Of a stretch of DNA of 64,000 nt, positions 35,576-43,556 are shown one piece after another. Every line of letters starts with the position of its first letter. Within the stretch, counting starts at the first letter, position 1. Made by a program: the position numbers and the translations under genes. Location: contig CAWIGZ010000004.1 of NCBI GenBank assembly GCA_963835825.1, positions 434,001 to 498,000 of the forward strand, read 5' to 3'. Under the pieces are notes generated by a model. That model did not search any database and was not told the DNA's origin. It worked only from the letters and a program-made list of their open reading frames with translations. Source of the stretch: JADGRB01 sp963835825 (GTDB taxonomy: Bacteria > Myxococcota_A > Polyangia > Fen-1088).

Positions 35576-35600
35576 TAGGGGTGGATCGAGTGGGTACGAA
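35326..35600 (+). repeat. Two copies of a 22-bp direct repeat
   Basis: Copies at 35326-35347 and 35579-35600 are identical over 22 bp (core GGATCGAGTGGGTACGAA), 253 bp apart. They lie in the least gene-like part of the island. They may be binding sites for an island protein or ends of a small insertion. Confidence 0.6.
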
Positions 35601-35773
35601 CGAAGGATAGGTATGCGGTCGATTTCTGCTGAACCGGGTCCAAAACCGAGCCCAACAATGGATCGGGGGATAGACGGAGAAACCTCCGGGCCTTTGCTTG
35701 CTTCACGAACTCGCCAACCCCTACAACGCGAGGACGCCTCACTCGAAAGCATACAGATAGAAAGCGAGGACGA

Positions 35774-36052
35774 ATGAAGGCCCCACACCGCAGGCACGAC
35801 GACGAGACGCTGGACCTCTTCGAATGGGTCCGGCCCGCCAACGACACCGTCCCAGCGGTGTCGACCTTCCAGCGCGTGGCTGGTGGCTGGGTCGAGATGC
35901 TGGCCTCGGGGCGCGTGTTCTACTGGAGCCAGGCCGAAGGCGCCGACACGATGGAGCCGTCGAGCATCTGCGACGACCAGCGCCAACTTTTTCGACAACC
36001 TCGGCTGTTCGTCGATCTGGCGCGCAATTGCAGTAGTAGGGTCGTCGAGTGA
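35774..36052 (+). CDS. Small hypothetical protein of the island
   Basis: This is 92 residues from ATG 35774. The first ~70 residues (DDETLDLFEWVRPANDTV, then FQRVAGGWVEMLASGRVFYW) look like a compact soluble protein, with an acidic start and a Trp/Phe-rich core. I do not recognise the family. An AAGCGAGGACGA stretch precedes the start. Confidence 0.45.
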   Translation: MKAPHRRHDDETLDLFEWVRPANDTVPAVSTFQRVAGGWVEMLASGRVFYWSQAEGADTMEPSSICDDQRQLFRQPRLFVDLARNCSSRVVE

Positions 36053-36433
36053 GTAAGAACCGGCGTGGTTTTTTGTCCACATGCTCGGCGCCCGAATCGG
36101 TCGTTTGGGCCTTCCCAAGGGATACGTTCGAAGGTAGATGCGATCGAGAGGACGGTGGGGCATTGAGCCCGCTTCGGTCAGTTAACGCAAAGCACCTACG
36201 GACCCGTCTTCTGTCGCCAGAGTATCTCTTGCCTTAGGACAACCGCAGAATACAGTCGAAATCGTTCCAAAAAAGAAGCGCCGATCCGGGGTAGCCGTGG
36301 AAAGCAAAACCCCGAACCGGCGCTGATTGGTGGGTCAATGGTGTCCCGCCAGTTCAGAACCGACGGGGCTTTGTAAGTGGCCACATTGCCATCGACGTCT
36401 CAGCCCCGTCAACATTGAAGGGTGGGCATCGCG
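36053..36433. other. Intergenic region without a recognised gene
   Basis: The composition is noticeably more AT-rich than the chromosome, which suits acquired DNA. No gene, RNA or repeat was recognised. Confidence 0.4.
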
Positions 36434-36607
36434 ATGGATGAAGAAAACGAGACCAAGGACGCGCCGGAACCACGCAAGGGGCCGCAACTTGCGCCGGCAG
36501 TGAGACCCCGCCGAGCGCCAGATCGGCCGGCGCTGCAACCCGATCCGTGGCCTGGGTTCTTTCCGGGGATCCACTACACCCACGGCGCGCCCGACGACGA
36601 CGAGTAG
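36434..36607 (+). CDS. Small acidic hypothetical protein
   Basis: This is 57 residues from ATG 36434, with an acidic N-terminus (MDEENETKDAPEPRKG), a Pro/Arg middle and the ending FFPGIHYTHGAPDDDE. The tail resembles small island- or phage-encoded proteins with acidic termini. No family recognised. Confidence 0.35.
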   Translation: MDEENETKDAPEPRKGPQLAPAVRPRRAPDRPALQPDPWPGFFPGIHYTHGAPDDDE

Positions 36608-36682
36608 CGCTCACGCATGGAAAGCCCCGGGCGGGCTCATACCCCCGGGGCAACTCCGTGGCGTCCAACCCGATACCGACCG

Positions 36683-36802
36683 ATGACCTTCGAATCAGCT
36701 CTGGCCGTCCTCGCCCGGTCTCGTACCGACCTGGCCGACGTGGCTGACGTGCTCTGCGTGCTGGCCGGCTACGCCCTGACCGTGGGTGACCTCCGGCGAT
36801 GA
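36683..36802 (+). CDS. Possible small helical protein
   Basis: This is 39 residues from ATG 36683, predicted as two amphipathic helices (TFESALAVLARSRTDLADVA, then VLCVLAGYALTVGDL). A longer in-frame start exists at 36617. It ends just before repeat R copy 1. Weak evidence. Confidence 0.3.
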   Translation: MTFESALAVLARSRTDLADVADVLCVLAGYALTVGDLRR

Positions 36803-36810
36803 GACGACTC

Positions 36811-36908
36811 CCGGCAGGGGGCCGTAGGGCCCAGGGAGAGTTGACGGAGGGCCCCGGCAGGGCGCCGTAGGGCCCAGGGACAACCCCCCGCTTGTTCGGG
36901 CTATCCCC
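36811..36908. repeat. Dispersed repeat R, copy 1
   Basis: The first 44 bp (36811-36854) match 39406-39449 at 43 of 44 positions. A second partial unit with GCCGTAGGGCCCAGGGACAA follows, and the copy ends with CGCTTGTTCGGGCTATCCCC, which recurs at 45324-45343. The GGGCCC-rich core is palindromic and can fold. It lies between genes. Confidence 0.75.
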
Positions 36909-37036
36909 CAGCCGAGGAAGTGGACCGAACACCGGCACCTCAGGGAGCGTGCCGCGCCGCCCCCTATCGCTGGCCCGCGAGCGCCACCGCGCGGCGACGA
37001 GGAAGCAGAGCTCCGCCAGCCCGACCTTCCCGAGCC

Positions 37037-37171
37037 ATGGCCCGCGGCGGCTGGACACGCGCCGAGATCAAACGCGGTGAGTGCCCGCCGTTGCGCCTGC
37101 TCGTGCCGCCGGCGCTGTGGAAGGAATGGGAGGAAGGTGCCGCGCGGCTCGACGTGTCGCCGGCTGCTTGA
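37037..37171 (+). CDS. Possible small hypothetical protein
   Basis: This is 44 residues from ATG 37037: MARGGWTRAEIKRGE, then LVPPALWKEWEEGAARLDVS. It is charged and helical, perhaps a fragment of a DNA-associated protein. Its start is uncertain and the open frame extends upstream. No family recognised. Confidence 0.35.
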   Translation: MARGGWTRAEIKRGECPPLRLLVPPALWKEWEEGAARLDVSPAA

Positions 37172-37208
37172 GCACCACCACGTCGCCGGCCGCCCGGCCG
37201 GGTGTAAA

Positions 37209-37724
37209 ATGCCGTTCGCACTCCTCGGGCCGGGCAAAATGGGCGACGCGTGGCAGACAGGGCTGATCGGCATCGGCGGTACGATCGGCATCACGTGGCT
37301 CTTGAACCGCCGCGGGAAGGAGGTCGACGACCTCCGGACGATCTACGCGGATTGGGCGTCCAAGGCGCACGACCTGCTGGCGCGGATCGACGCCGTCTAC
37401 GACGATGCGGAGAATGCCTCGATCCGACACGGTGCACCCGACGATTATTTTCTGCCGTCACCGTTCGAGAACCCTGAGGCATGGCGCGCCACCGGGATCG
37501 ACCAAGCGAAGGCAGCGCTTGAGAAGGCGCGCTTCAAAGTCGTCATGTCGGACGCGAACGAGCGCAGAGTCAGGAGCGTCGTGGACCAGACTGAGCGCCT
37601 CGCCAAGCTGGGCGTCGGGAGTTACGACACGCTCCGCGTAGCAAAGAGAGAGCTTGAGGCCATCGTGATCGGTGTACTTCGGCCCGCCTTCCGGCTCCGC
37701 ACCCTCCTCGACGACCAAATTTGA
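37209..37724 (+). CDS. Membrane-anchored hypothetical protein
   Basis: ATG 37209 (171 residues) was chosen; ATG 37239 is a close alternative. A single hydrophobic helix lies at the N-terminus (TGLIGIGGTIGITWLLNR), followed by ~135 mostly helical, charged residues (EVDDLRTIYADWASKAHDLL, then DANERRVRSVVDQTERLAKL). This is the layout of a small inner-membrane protein with a cytoplasmic helical domain. It lies in a block of unknown island genes. No family recognised. Confidence 0.6.
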   Translation: MPFALLGPGKMGDAWQTGLIGIGGTIGITWLLNRRGKEVDDLRTIYADWASKAHDLLARIDAVYDDAENASIRHGAPDDYFLPSPFENPEAWRATGIDQAKAALEKARFKVVMSDANERRVRSVVDQTERLAKLGVGSYDTLRVAKRELEAIVIGVLRPAFRLRTLLDDQI

Positions 37725-37812
37725 GCGGCGCGCGCCGGCTGCTCGGCGAGCCAGAGTAAGGATCTGGCGGACTAGACATTTGCGCAGTACCCTGCGGCTC
37801 AGGGGGTATTCG

Positions 37813-38187
37813 ATGAGCAACGCAGACGTGATCGATTCACGGGCAGTGCTGATGCAGCTTTTCGGACCGCGCTCGCCGCTCGCGCAGTTCATGACCGGAA
37901 TGGTTGCAGCGGCGAACGCGATGGGAGAGCAGGTCCAACGTTGGGTGAAAGCGCACCCGGCGGAGGCCGAGGCCCTCCTCAAGCTCGCGCGCGAGCTGCA
38001 AGCCGCTAAGGCCAACACCGAAGCGACCGAGCCGGCACCCTACCGCGGCTTGCTGGACGAGCACCGCCTTCCGCAGCTCGACAAATACACAGCCCTTAGC
38101 GCTGCTCGCGTGGAAGCGGATGCCGACGACGACGAGTCGGACGAGCCGCCGCCGACGCCGGCCAACAACGGCGGGCTTCTGAACTAG
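37813..38187 (+). CDS. Hypothetical island protein
   Basis: This is 124 residues from ATG 37813 with a good AGGGGG site. The N-terminal two thirds are helical (VIDSRAVLMQLFGPRSPLAQ, then EQVQRWVKAHPAEAEALLKL); the tail is acidic and Pro-rich (ADDDESDEPPPTPANN). Its stop overlaps the stop of the convergent gene 38184-38672 by 4 bp. No family recognised. Confidence 0.65.
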   Translation: MSNADVIDSRAVLMQLFGPRSPLAQFMTGMVAAANAMGEQVQRWVKAHPAEAEALLKLARELQAAKANTEATEPAPYRGLLDEHRLPQLDKYTALSAARVEADADDDESDEPPPTPANNGGLLN

Positions 38188-38672
38188 CTCGCGCCGACGG
38201 GCGTGCTCGCCTCGGCGATCTTCCGGAAGCGGAGCTTGTACGGTCGCCCGTGCATGCGCTCGTCGTCGTTGTTCACCACGATCCCCGTCCCGTCCGGGTT
38301 GAAAAAGTCGAGACTCCAAATGCCATGGGACTCGTAGGGGTTCCCCATCCCGGCGTGCTGATCATCGATGTAGTGGATGCGGAACCGTTCCAGATTGCGG
38401 GCGTCGTCGACGAAGATCCCGAACACGCGACCGTCGCGAATCGTGGGCCTGCCGTACTCTTTGGGGATCGTTATCGTCCACGCGCCACCGTTGGTGACCT
38501 GCACTTCAGGTTGCCACAATCCGGGGCTAGCTTCGAACTCAGTCGCGGCGACACCGTTTCGCTGAGCCGGGATCGGCGCTCCGCGCTCCATCGCCTCGGC
38601 CCTACCCGAGCCGATGCACTCGTCGCAGACACCGTCTCGTTGACCTGCGACCGCGCACTTGATGCATGCCAT
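38184..38672 (-). CDS. Zinc-ribbon-containing hypothetical protein
   Basis: This is 162 residues from ATG 38672. The N-terminus has a CxxC..CxxC pair (MACIKCAVAGQRDGVCDECI), likely a zinc knuckle of the kind that links small phage and island proteins to nucleic acid or partners. The rest is beta-rich (AWTITIPKEYGRPTIRDGRV, then FRIHYIDDQHAGMG). No known domain is evident for the C-terminal part. Confidence 0.6.
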   Translation of the reverse strand: MACIKCAVAGQRDGVCDECIGSGRAEAMERGAPIPAQRNGVAATEFEASPGLWQPEVQVTNGGAWTITIPKEYGRPTIRDGRVFGIFVDDARNLERFRIHYIDDQHAGMGNPYESHGIWSLDFFNPDGTGIVVNNDDERMHGRPYKLRFRKIAEASTPVGAS

Positions 38673-38806
38673 GGCGATCACCTCTTGAACCTCAAGCCTA
38701 CGCCGCGTGAGCGCGCCGTTCAACGGCGGAGATATCCACAGCCGGGCTCGCCGACCGGCTGATCGACCGTGCGGTCGAGGCGCTCACGCTGCGGTAGGCT
38801 TCCGCC

Positions 38807-38989
38807 GTGGATTGGTCGCAAGCCGCGGCAGCGCCGACGATTCACGCGCGCCGGGCGCCGACCACGGCCGCGCTCTGCGGCGCGCCTCCGGGCACGCCGT
38901 TCACGACAACGCGATCGTGGGTGACGTGTGAGCGCTGCAACGAGGTGATCGCTGAGCGCCTCAGACGGCGCGGACCGCGGCGCGCGTAG
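38807..38989 (+). CDS. Small zinc-ribbon-like protein
   Basis: This is 60 residues from GTG 38807. Cys in AALCGAPPGT and VTCERCNEVI could form one zinc site. Similar tiny proteins are frequent in actinobacterial and proteobacterial phages. Weak but plausible. Confidence 0.4.
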   Translation: MDWSQAAAAPTIHARRAPTTAALCGAPPGTPFTTTRSWVTCERCNEVIAERLRRRGPRRA

Positions 38990-39020
38990 ACCGCCCGCGA
39001 CCGTGATCCGGGGGCGGTCG

Positions 39021-39281
39021 TCAGGATCGCCTGATCTCGCCCTTGACCTGGATGACGTGCTCCGCGACGGCGCCCACCTGCTTGGACAGCGCTTCCCGGG
39101 CGTCCTCGATGCGCCTCGATGTCCACGACATGTGGACGGCCAAACCAATGAGGATCGCCCAAGCCCACCAAGGCGACGCCAAACCGACCTTGCTCGCCAG
39201 CCATTGCAATGCCGCTCCAGCTCCCGCCATCCAGACAACATCGCCCAACGTGAGCCCGACGCGGATCAACAGAGTCGTCAT
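39021..39281 (-). CDS. Small two-helix membrane protein
   Basis: This is 86 residues from ATG 39281. It has two hydrophobic helices (VGLTLGDVVWMAGAGAALQW and WWAWAILIGLAVHMSW), then a charged helix (EDAREALSKQVGAVAEHVIQ). The size and layout resemble holin-like or conjugation accessory proteins, but neither can be asserted. It lies just left of repeat R copy 2. Confidence 0.55.
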   Translation of the reverse strand: MTTLLIRVGLTLGDVVWMAGAGAALQWLASKVGLASPWWAWAILIGLAVHMSWTSRRIEDAREALSKQVGAVAEHVIQVKGEIRRS

Positions 39282-39405
39282 CGCCCCAGCGTAACACCAC
39301 GAGGTACCCGCCACTCCGGGCCCAAGTTGTGTCCAATAGTGTCCATTTGGGCCCTCTGAGGGTCTGGACACGGGCCCGTAGGACCCCGCTATGACTCCGC
39401 AATTT

Positions 39406-39484
39406 CCGGCAGGGGGCCTTAGGGCCCAGGGAGAGTTGACGGAGGGCCCTATTATCGGACAACCGGCGCTTGTTTTACTTATCC
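39406..39484. repeat. Dispersed repeat R, copy 2
   Basis: The first 44 bp differ from copy 1 at one base. The tail then reads TATTATCGGACAACCGGCGC and TTGTTTTACTTATCC, a diverged version of the CGCTTGTTCGGGCTATCC end of copy 1. It lies between the small membrane gene and the propeller lipoprotein. Confidence 0.75.
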
Positions 39485-39701
39485 TCGGTCGGTGCCGCTT
39501 TCGCCTCGTCCCGTTTCTCGATCGCCGAGAGCTGCGCAGGATCTTGCTGGGCGCCGCCGCGAGGAGCAGCTCTTCCGCTCGATCTCGGTGAGCCGATCGA
39601 CGGGGCGATCGCGCGCATCTCCACGGTGATGGGTACAAGTCCGTGACATCTCGTCAGGCTTCCATTGATCTTCATTGGGCGGTGACGATGTTTTCCAGGT
39701 C

Positions 39702-41801
39702 GTGCGGTCGGGACGGGTGGCGCTGGGGGGTTGGTTGGTCCTCGTGATGGGATCGTGCGGGCGATCCCTCGGGGCGGGCGGCGGCGCGGCGATGACCGGC
39801 GGAACCTCCGGGGCGGATGCCGCCCCCCACCCCGCCGTCGACGCCGGCGCGGCCTCAGCGCCCGATGCGTCGCCGCGCCTCGTCGACGGCGGCGGCGCCA
39901 CGGCCTCAGACGGGGGGGCGCGCGCCCCAGACGGTAGCGCGCCCGCGGCGCGCGACGGCGGCGATCCTTCGATCGTTCCGGCGACGGTCGGAACGATCAT
40001 CGAGCCCGAGGTCGCGCCGTACACGCGCGACGTTTGCGCCAGCCGGACCCCCACCGGCTGGTGCTGGGTCGAGCCGCGACCGCAGGGGAGCTTTCTCCAC
40101 GATCTCTCTTCCGCGCGCACGGGTGAGATGTGGGCGGTCGGCGACTCGGGCACGGTGCTGCGCGGCAGCGCCGAGGGGACCACGCCGGTCGCCTGGACGC
40201 TCGTCGACGTCGGGTTGACGGCGAACCTGACCGCCGTCTCGGCGTCGGCGGACGGCGCAGTCTTCATCGGGTCGGCCTACGGCGACGTCGTGCGCGGTTT
40301 TGCCACCGCCGGCGGCTGGACGAAGCTCGCCGCGCCGGGGCTCGCCAAGGTGACTGGGCTGTGGGCGGCGAGCGCAAACGAAGCTTGGGCCGTCGGGAAC
40401 GAACCCACCGTCTATCACTGGGTGCGCGAGAGCGGCTGGACCGGCACCGACGTCGGCCCCGACGGCGCCGCCGCCGTGGTCGGCCGCGGCGCGACCGACG
40501 TCTGGATGGCGAGCGAGATCGGCCACTCCGTGCACTGGGACGGGACGGCCTTCACGAGCGGCGACATCGCCGTGCAGGGGCGCGCGACCTATCCGTGGGA
40601 CGCCAGGCACAATCTCTACTTCAACCGCATGGGCGTGCTCGACGATGGGACGATCTGGGCCGCGGCGGAGAGCAATGGCGGCGACGGGGCCTGCTGGGCA
40701 CTCTCGAACGGGAGCTGGTCCTCCGCGGACGCCTACACGATCGCCGGGGCCAGTTTGGCCGACCACTGGGCCTCGGGAATCCACGGTTCCGCGATCTTCG
40801 TATCGCCCTACGGGCCCGACAGCACCAACCAGACCTACTTCGGCGAAACGTTGGTACTCGGCGGGCATATGGACGACCTGTGGGCGATCTCCGGGAGAAC
40901 CGCCCGCCACGGCTTCGAGAACGGCTGGGATCCGCCGACCTCGCTGTTCCAAGAAGCCGAATACGTTCACGTGGCGGCGAGCGGCGACGTCTGGGTGACC
41001 GGCCTCTCCCCCAACTGGAACGCGCAGGCGGCGCGCTGGGACGGCACGCAGTGGTCGCTCTACACCATGATGACGATTCCGGCCGACCCGCCCGTCGTCG
41101 CCTCGAACGGAAGCGACGTCTGGATGGCCAACGCCAGCCTCTGGCACTGGAACGGCGGCGCGCTCGAAGAGCTCCCCTTCCCGACCTCGCCACCGTTCCC
41201 GTTGGCCGGTGGCTGGAACGCGCGCCAGCTCTTCGCCGTACCGGGTGCAGTCTGGGTCTTCGGCAGCTACTCCGCCGGCCCCGCCGCGCTCCTCCGGACC
41301 GACGGCAAGACCTGGCACCTCGTCCCCTTGCCGGCGGGCTTCCGGCTCGACCCCCACGGCGTCGGGCTCCGGGGGACGAGCGACCGCGACCTGTGGCTGG
41401 TCTCCGGCCTGTCCGTCTATCACTACGACGGGCAGGCCTGGTCCGATCCCGTCACGCTCCCGGGGAGCGGCCAGTTCACGATTCGCGACCTCTGGCCGCT
41501 CGGGCCCGGCGACGTCTGGGCGGGCCTCTTCCACTTCGACGGAGCGTCCTGGACGGCGACGGCGCCCGCCGACAGCCTCGGCGACGTCTACACGATGTGG
41601 GCCGACGCCGACGACGACGTCTGGGCCATGACGACCGCGGGCCTGCGGCGCTTCGACGGCAAGAGCTGGTCCGGACCGGTCACGCTCGCGACGCCGGGCT
41701 CCTGGTACGGCATCTCGGCAATCAGCTCCGCCAATCTCTGGATCTCCGGCTTCGACGGCGTCATCCACGGCGCGCCGCCCAAGCCGGCGCCGTCGCCCTG
41801 A
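39702..41801 (+). CDS. Propeller lipoprotein
   Basis: GTG 39702 gives a signal ending LVLVMGSC; an in-frame TTG at 39675 is possible. After a Gly/Ala/Asp linker (~20-100), residues ~115-695 are repeats of the type (D/N)(D/E)(V/L)WAVG or DVWMAS with WDGTxW, YDGQAWS and FDGKSWS blades. This is a WD-like/YCF48-like beta propeller of about 10-14 units. It is a secreted, surface-anchored protein like others in the window, yet lies within the mobile island between R copies 2 and 3, so it is probably cargo. Function unknown. Confidence 0.8.
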   Translation: MRSGRVALGGWLVLVMGSCGRSLGAGGGAAMTGGTSGADAAPHPAVDAGAASAPDASPRLVDGGGATASDGGARAPDGSAPAARDGGDPSIVPATVGTIIEPEVAPYTRDVCASRTPTGWCWVEPRPQGSFLHDLSSARTGEMWAVGDSGTVLRGSAEGTTPVAWTLVDVGLTANLTAVSASADGAVFIGSAYGDVVRGFATAGGWTKLAAPGLAKVTGLWAASANEAWAVGNEPTVYHWVRESGWTGTDVGPDGAAAVVGRGATDVWMASEIGHSVHWDGTAFTSGDIAVQGRATYPWDARHNLYFNRMGVLDDGTIWAAAESNGGDGACWALSNGSWSSADAYTIAGASLADHWASGIHGSAIFVSPYGPDSTNQTYFGETLVLGGHMDDLWAISGRTARHGFENGWDPPTSLFQEAEYVHVAASGDVWVTGLSPNWNAQAARWDGTQWSLYTMMTIPADPPVVASNGSDVWMANASLWHWNGGALEELPFPTSPPFPLAGGWNARQLFAVPGAVWVFGSYSAGPAALLRTDGKTWHLVPLPAGFRLDPHGVGLRGTSDRDLWLVSGLSVYHYDGQAWSDPVTLPGSGQFTIRDLWPLGPGDVWAGLFHFDGASWTATAPADSLGDVYTMWADADDDVWAMTTAGLRRFDGKSWSGPVTLATPGSWYGISAISSANLWISGFDGVIHGAPPKPAPSP

Positions 41802-41826
41802 GGCCCGACCACCGCGAGCGGGTCAA

Positions 41827-41961
41827 CCCGGCAGGGCCCGCTGGGCCCGGGTAAAGGCAGGGGGAGGGGTTGACGGAGCGCCGTGGAAACGGGGCTCTTG
41901 GGCGGGTCTGGGAGGGGGAGGCGGTTACGGAACGCCCCATTATGGGACGGACCCGTATTGG
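41827..41961. repeat. Dispersed repeat R, copy 3, left part
   Basis: This has the CCGGCAGGGCCC, GGCAGGGGG and GTTGACGGAG elements of R in order, diverged and with an inserted GC-rich stretch, and ends CCCATTATGGGAC near the insertion sequence. The right part is at 45312-45346, so the copy is split by the IS. Confidence 0.55.
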
Positions 41962-42065
41962 CGCAAAGCAGTAATGTCCGCTTTCTGCAAACCTGAGATG
42001 TCCGCTTCGTGGCTGCCCGAGCCAGGGTGCCGGCGATGCCGACGACCCCCAGCGAGCTGGTCACC

Positions 42066-43537
42066 ATGAGCGCCAAAGAGATCGATCGCCTGACGGTCAT
42101 TCAGCGGGTTCAGGAGCGATGTCTGTCGCAGAAGAAGGCGGCGGACATGCTGGGCGTGTCGACGCGCCAGATGCGGAGGCTGGCCAAGTCCTACGGCCAG
42201 GACGGCGCCCGAGGGCTGGTCTCAAAACGCCGGGGCCGTAGGGCAAACAACGCCATGGAATCGGAGTTTCGCCAGCGTGTGATGGCGCTCGTGGCCGAGC
42301 GCTACTCCGATTTCGGTCCGACGCTGGCGACCGAGAAGCTGGCGGAGCTCCACGGGCTTCGCGTGTCGCGCGAGACCCTGCGGAAATGGATGATCGGCGC
42401 CCGACTCTGGACCTCGCGTCGGGACCGGGCGGCGCAGCCCCATCAGCCGCGACCACGCCGGGAGTGCCTGGGCGAGCTGGTCCAGATCGACGGGTGCGAC
42501 CACGACTGGTTCGAGAGGCGTGGTGAGCGCTGCTCGCTGCTGGTCTTCGTCGACGATGCCACTGGCCGCTTGATGGAGCTGCGGTTCGTGACCACGGAGT
42601 CGGCGTTCGACTACTTCGATGCCACGAAGAGCTACCTGCGGAAATACGGGCGGCCCGTCGCGTTTTACAGCGACAAGCACAGCATTTTCCGGGTGACACG
42701 GGAGGGTTCCCGCGGCCCGAATAAAGGTGTCACCCAGTTCGGCCGCGCCCTCGCCGAGCTGTCCATCGAGATCATCTGCGCCAACACGCCGCAGGCGAAG
42801 GGTCGCGTCGAGCGGATGAACCAAACTCTACAGGACCGGCTCGTCAAGGAGCTGCGGCTCCAAGGGATCTCGACCATGGAGGACGGGAACGCCTTCCTGC
42901 CGAGGTTCGCGGCAGAATTCAACGCACGGTTCGCCCGAGCTCCTCGAAATCCCCACGACGCCCACCGACCGCTCCGCTCGCAGGACGATCTCGATCGGAT
43001 CTTCACCTGGCGTGAGGTCCGAACGATGTCGCGCGATCTCGTCGTCCACTACAAGCGGCCGACGTATCTGATTCGCCCCACGGTTGAGACCCGAGGGTTC
43101 ACCGTGGCCAAACGTCAGGTCGATGTCCTCGAGAACGCCGCTGGCATCGTCGACATCCAGTACGAGGGGTGTTCTTTGCCCTACACTGTCTATGAGCAGC
43201 AGCCGATCATCGCACAGGGCGAGATCGTCGAGAATAAGCGCCTGGGAGCCGCACTCGGTGTGATTCGAGCTGTCCAAGAGGGTCGCGATTCAGGTCGGTT
43301 GGCGTCCAAGAAGGTGTCTCTGCGAGGGAAGGAGCGGATCCGCGAAGGTCGCGCAGCTGCAGGCTGCCCTGCCGACCCAGACCCGCGAAAGCTTTTGCCC
43401 GGGCAAACATCAGCCGACCCGTGGCGGATTTCCTCGCTCGCTTCGCCGACGAGCAGAGACAGAAGCGGAAAAGAGCCAACGACATTATCAACGAACGCAA
43501 GCGTCAGCGGCAGATCGAAGCAGCGCTTCGTGAGTGA
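42066..43537 (+). CDS. ISNCY-type (IS1202-like) transposase
   Basis: The start chosen is ATG 42066; the frame opens at 42009. An HTH (CLSQKKAADMLGVSTRQMRR) is followed by the DDE core: Asp in LVQIDGCDHDWFE, FVDDATGRLM, FYSDKHSIFR, and Glu in NTPQAKGRVERMNQTLQDRL. The main frame remains open far into the antisense of the passenger gene (to 44135). A charged helical tail (DEQRQKRKRANDII, ending at TGA 43537) lies in another frame, so a frameshift near 43330-43420 is likely or the true C-terminus is unclear. The catalytic core is complete. Confidence 0.75.
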
Positions 43538-43556
43538 GCGCCGTTGGACCTGTGGA

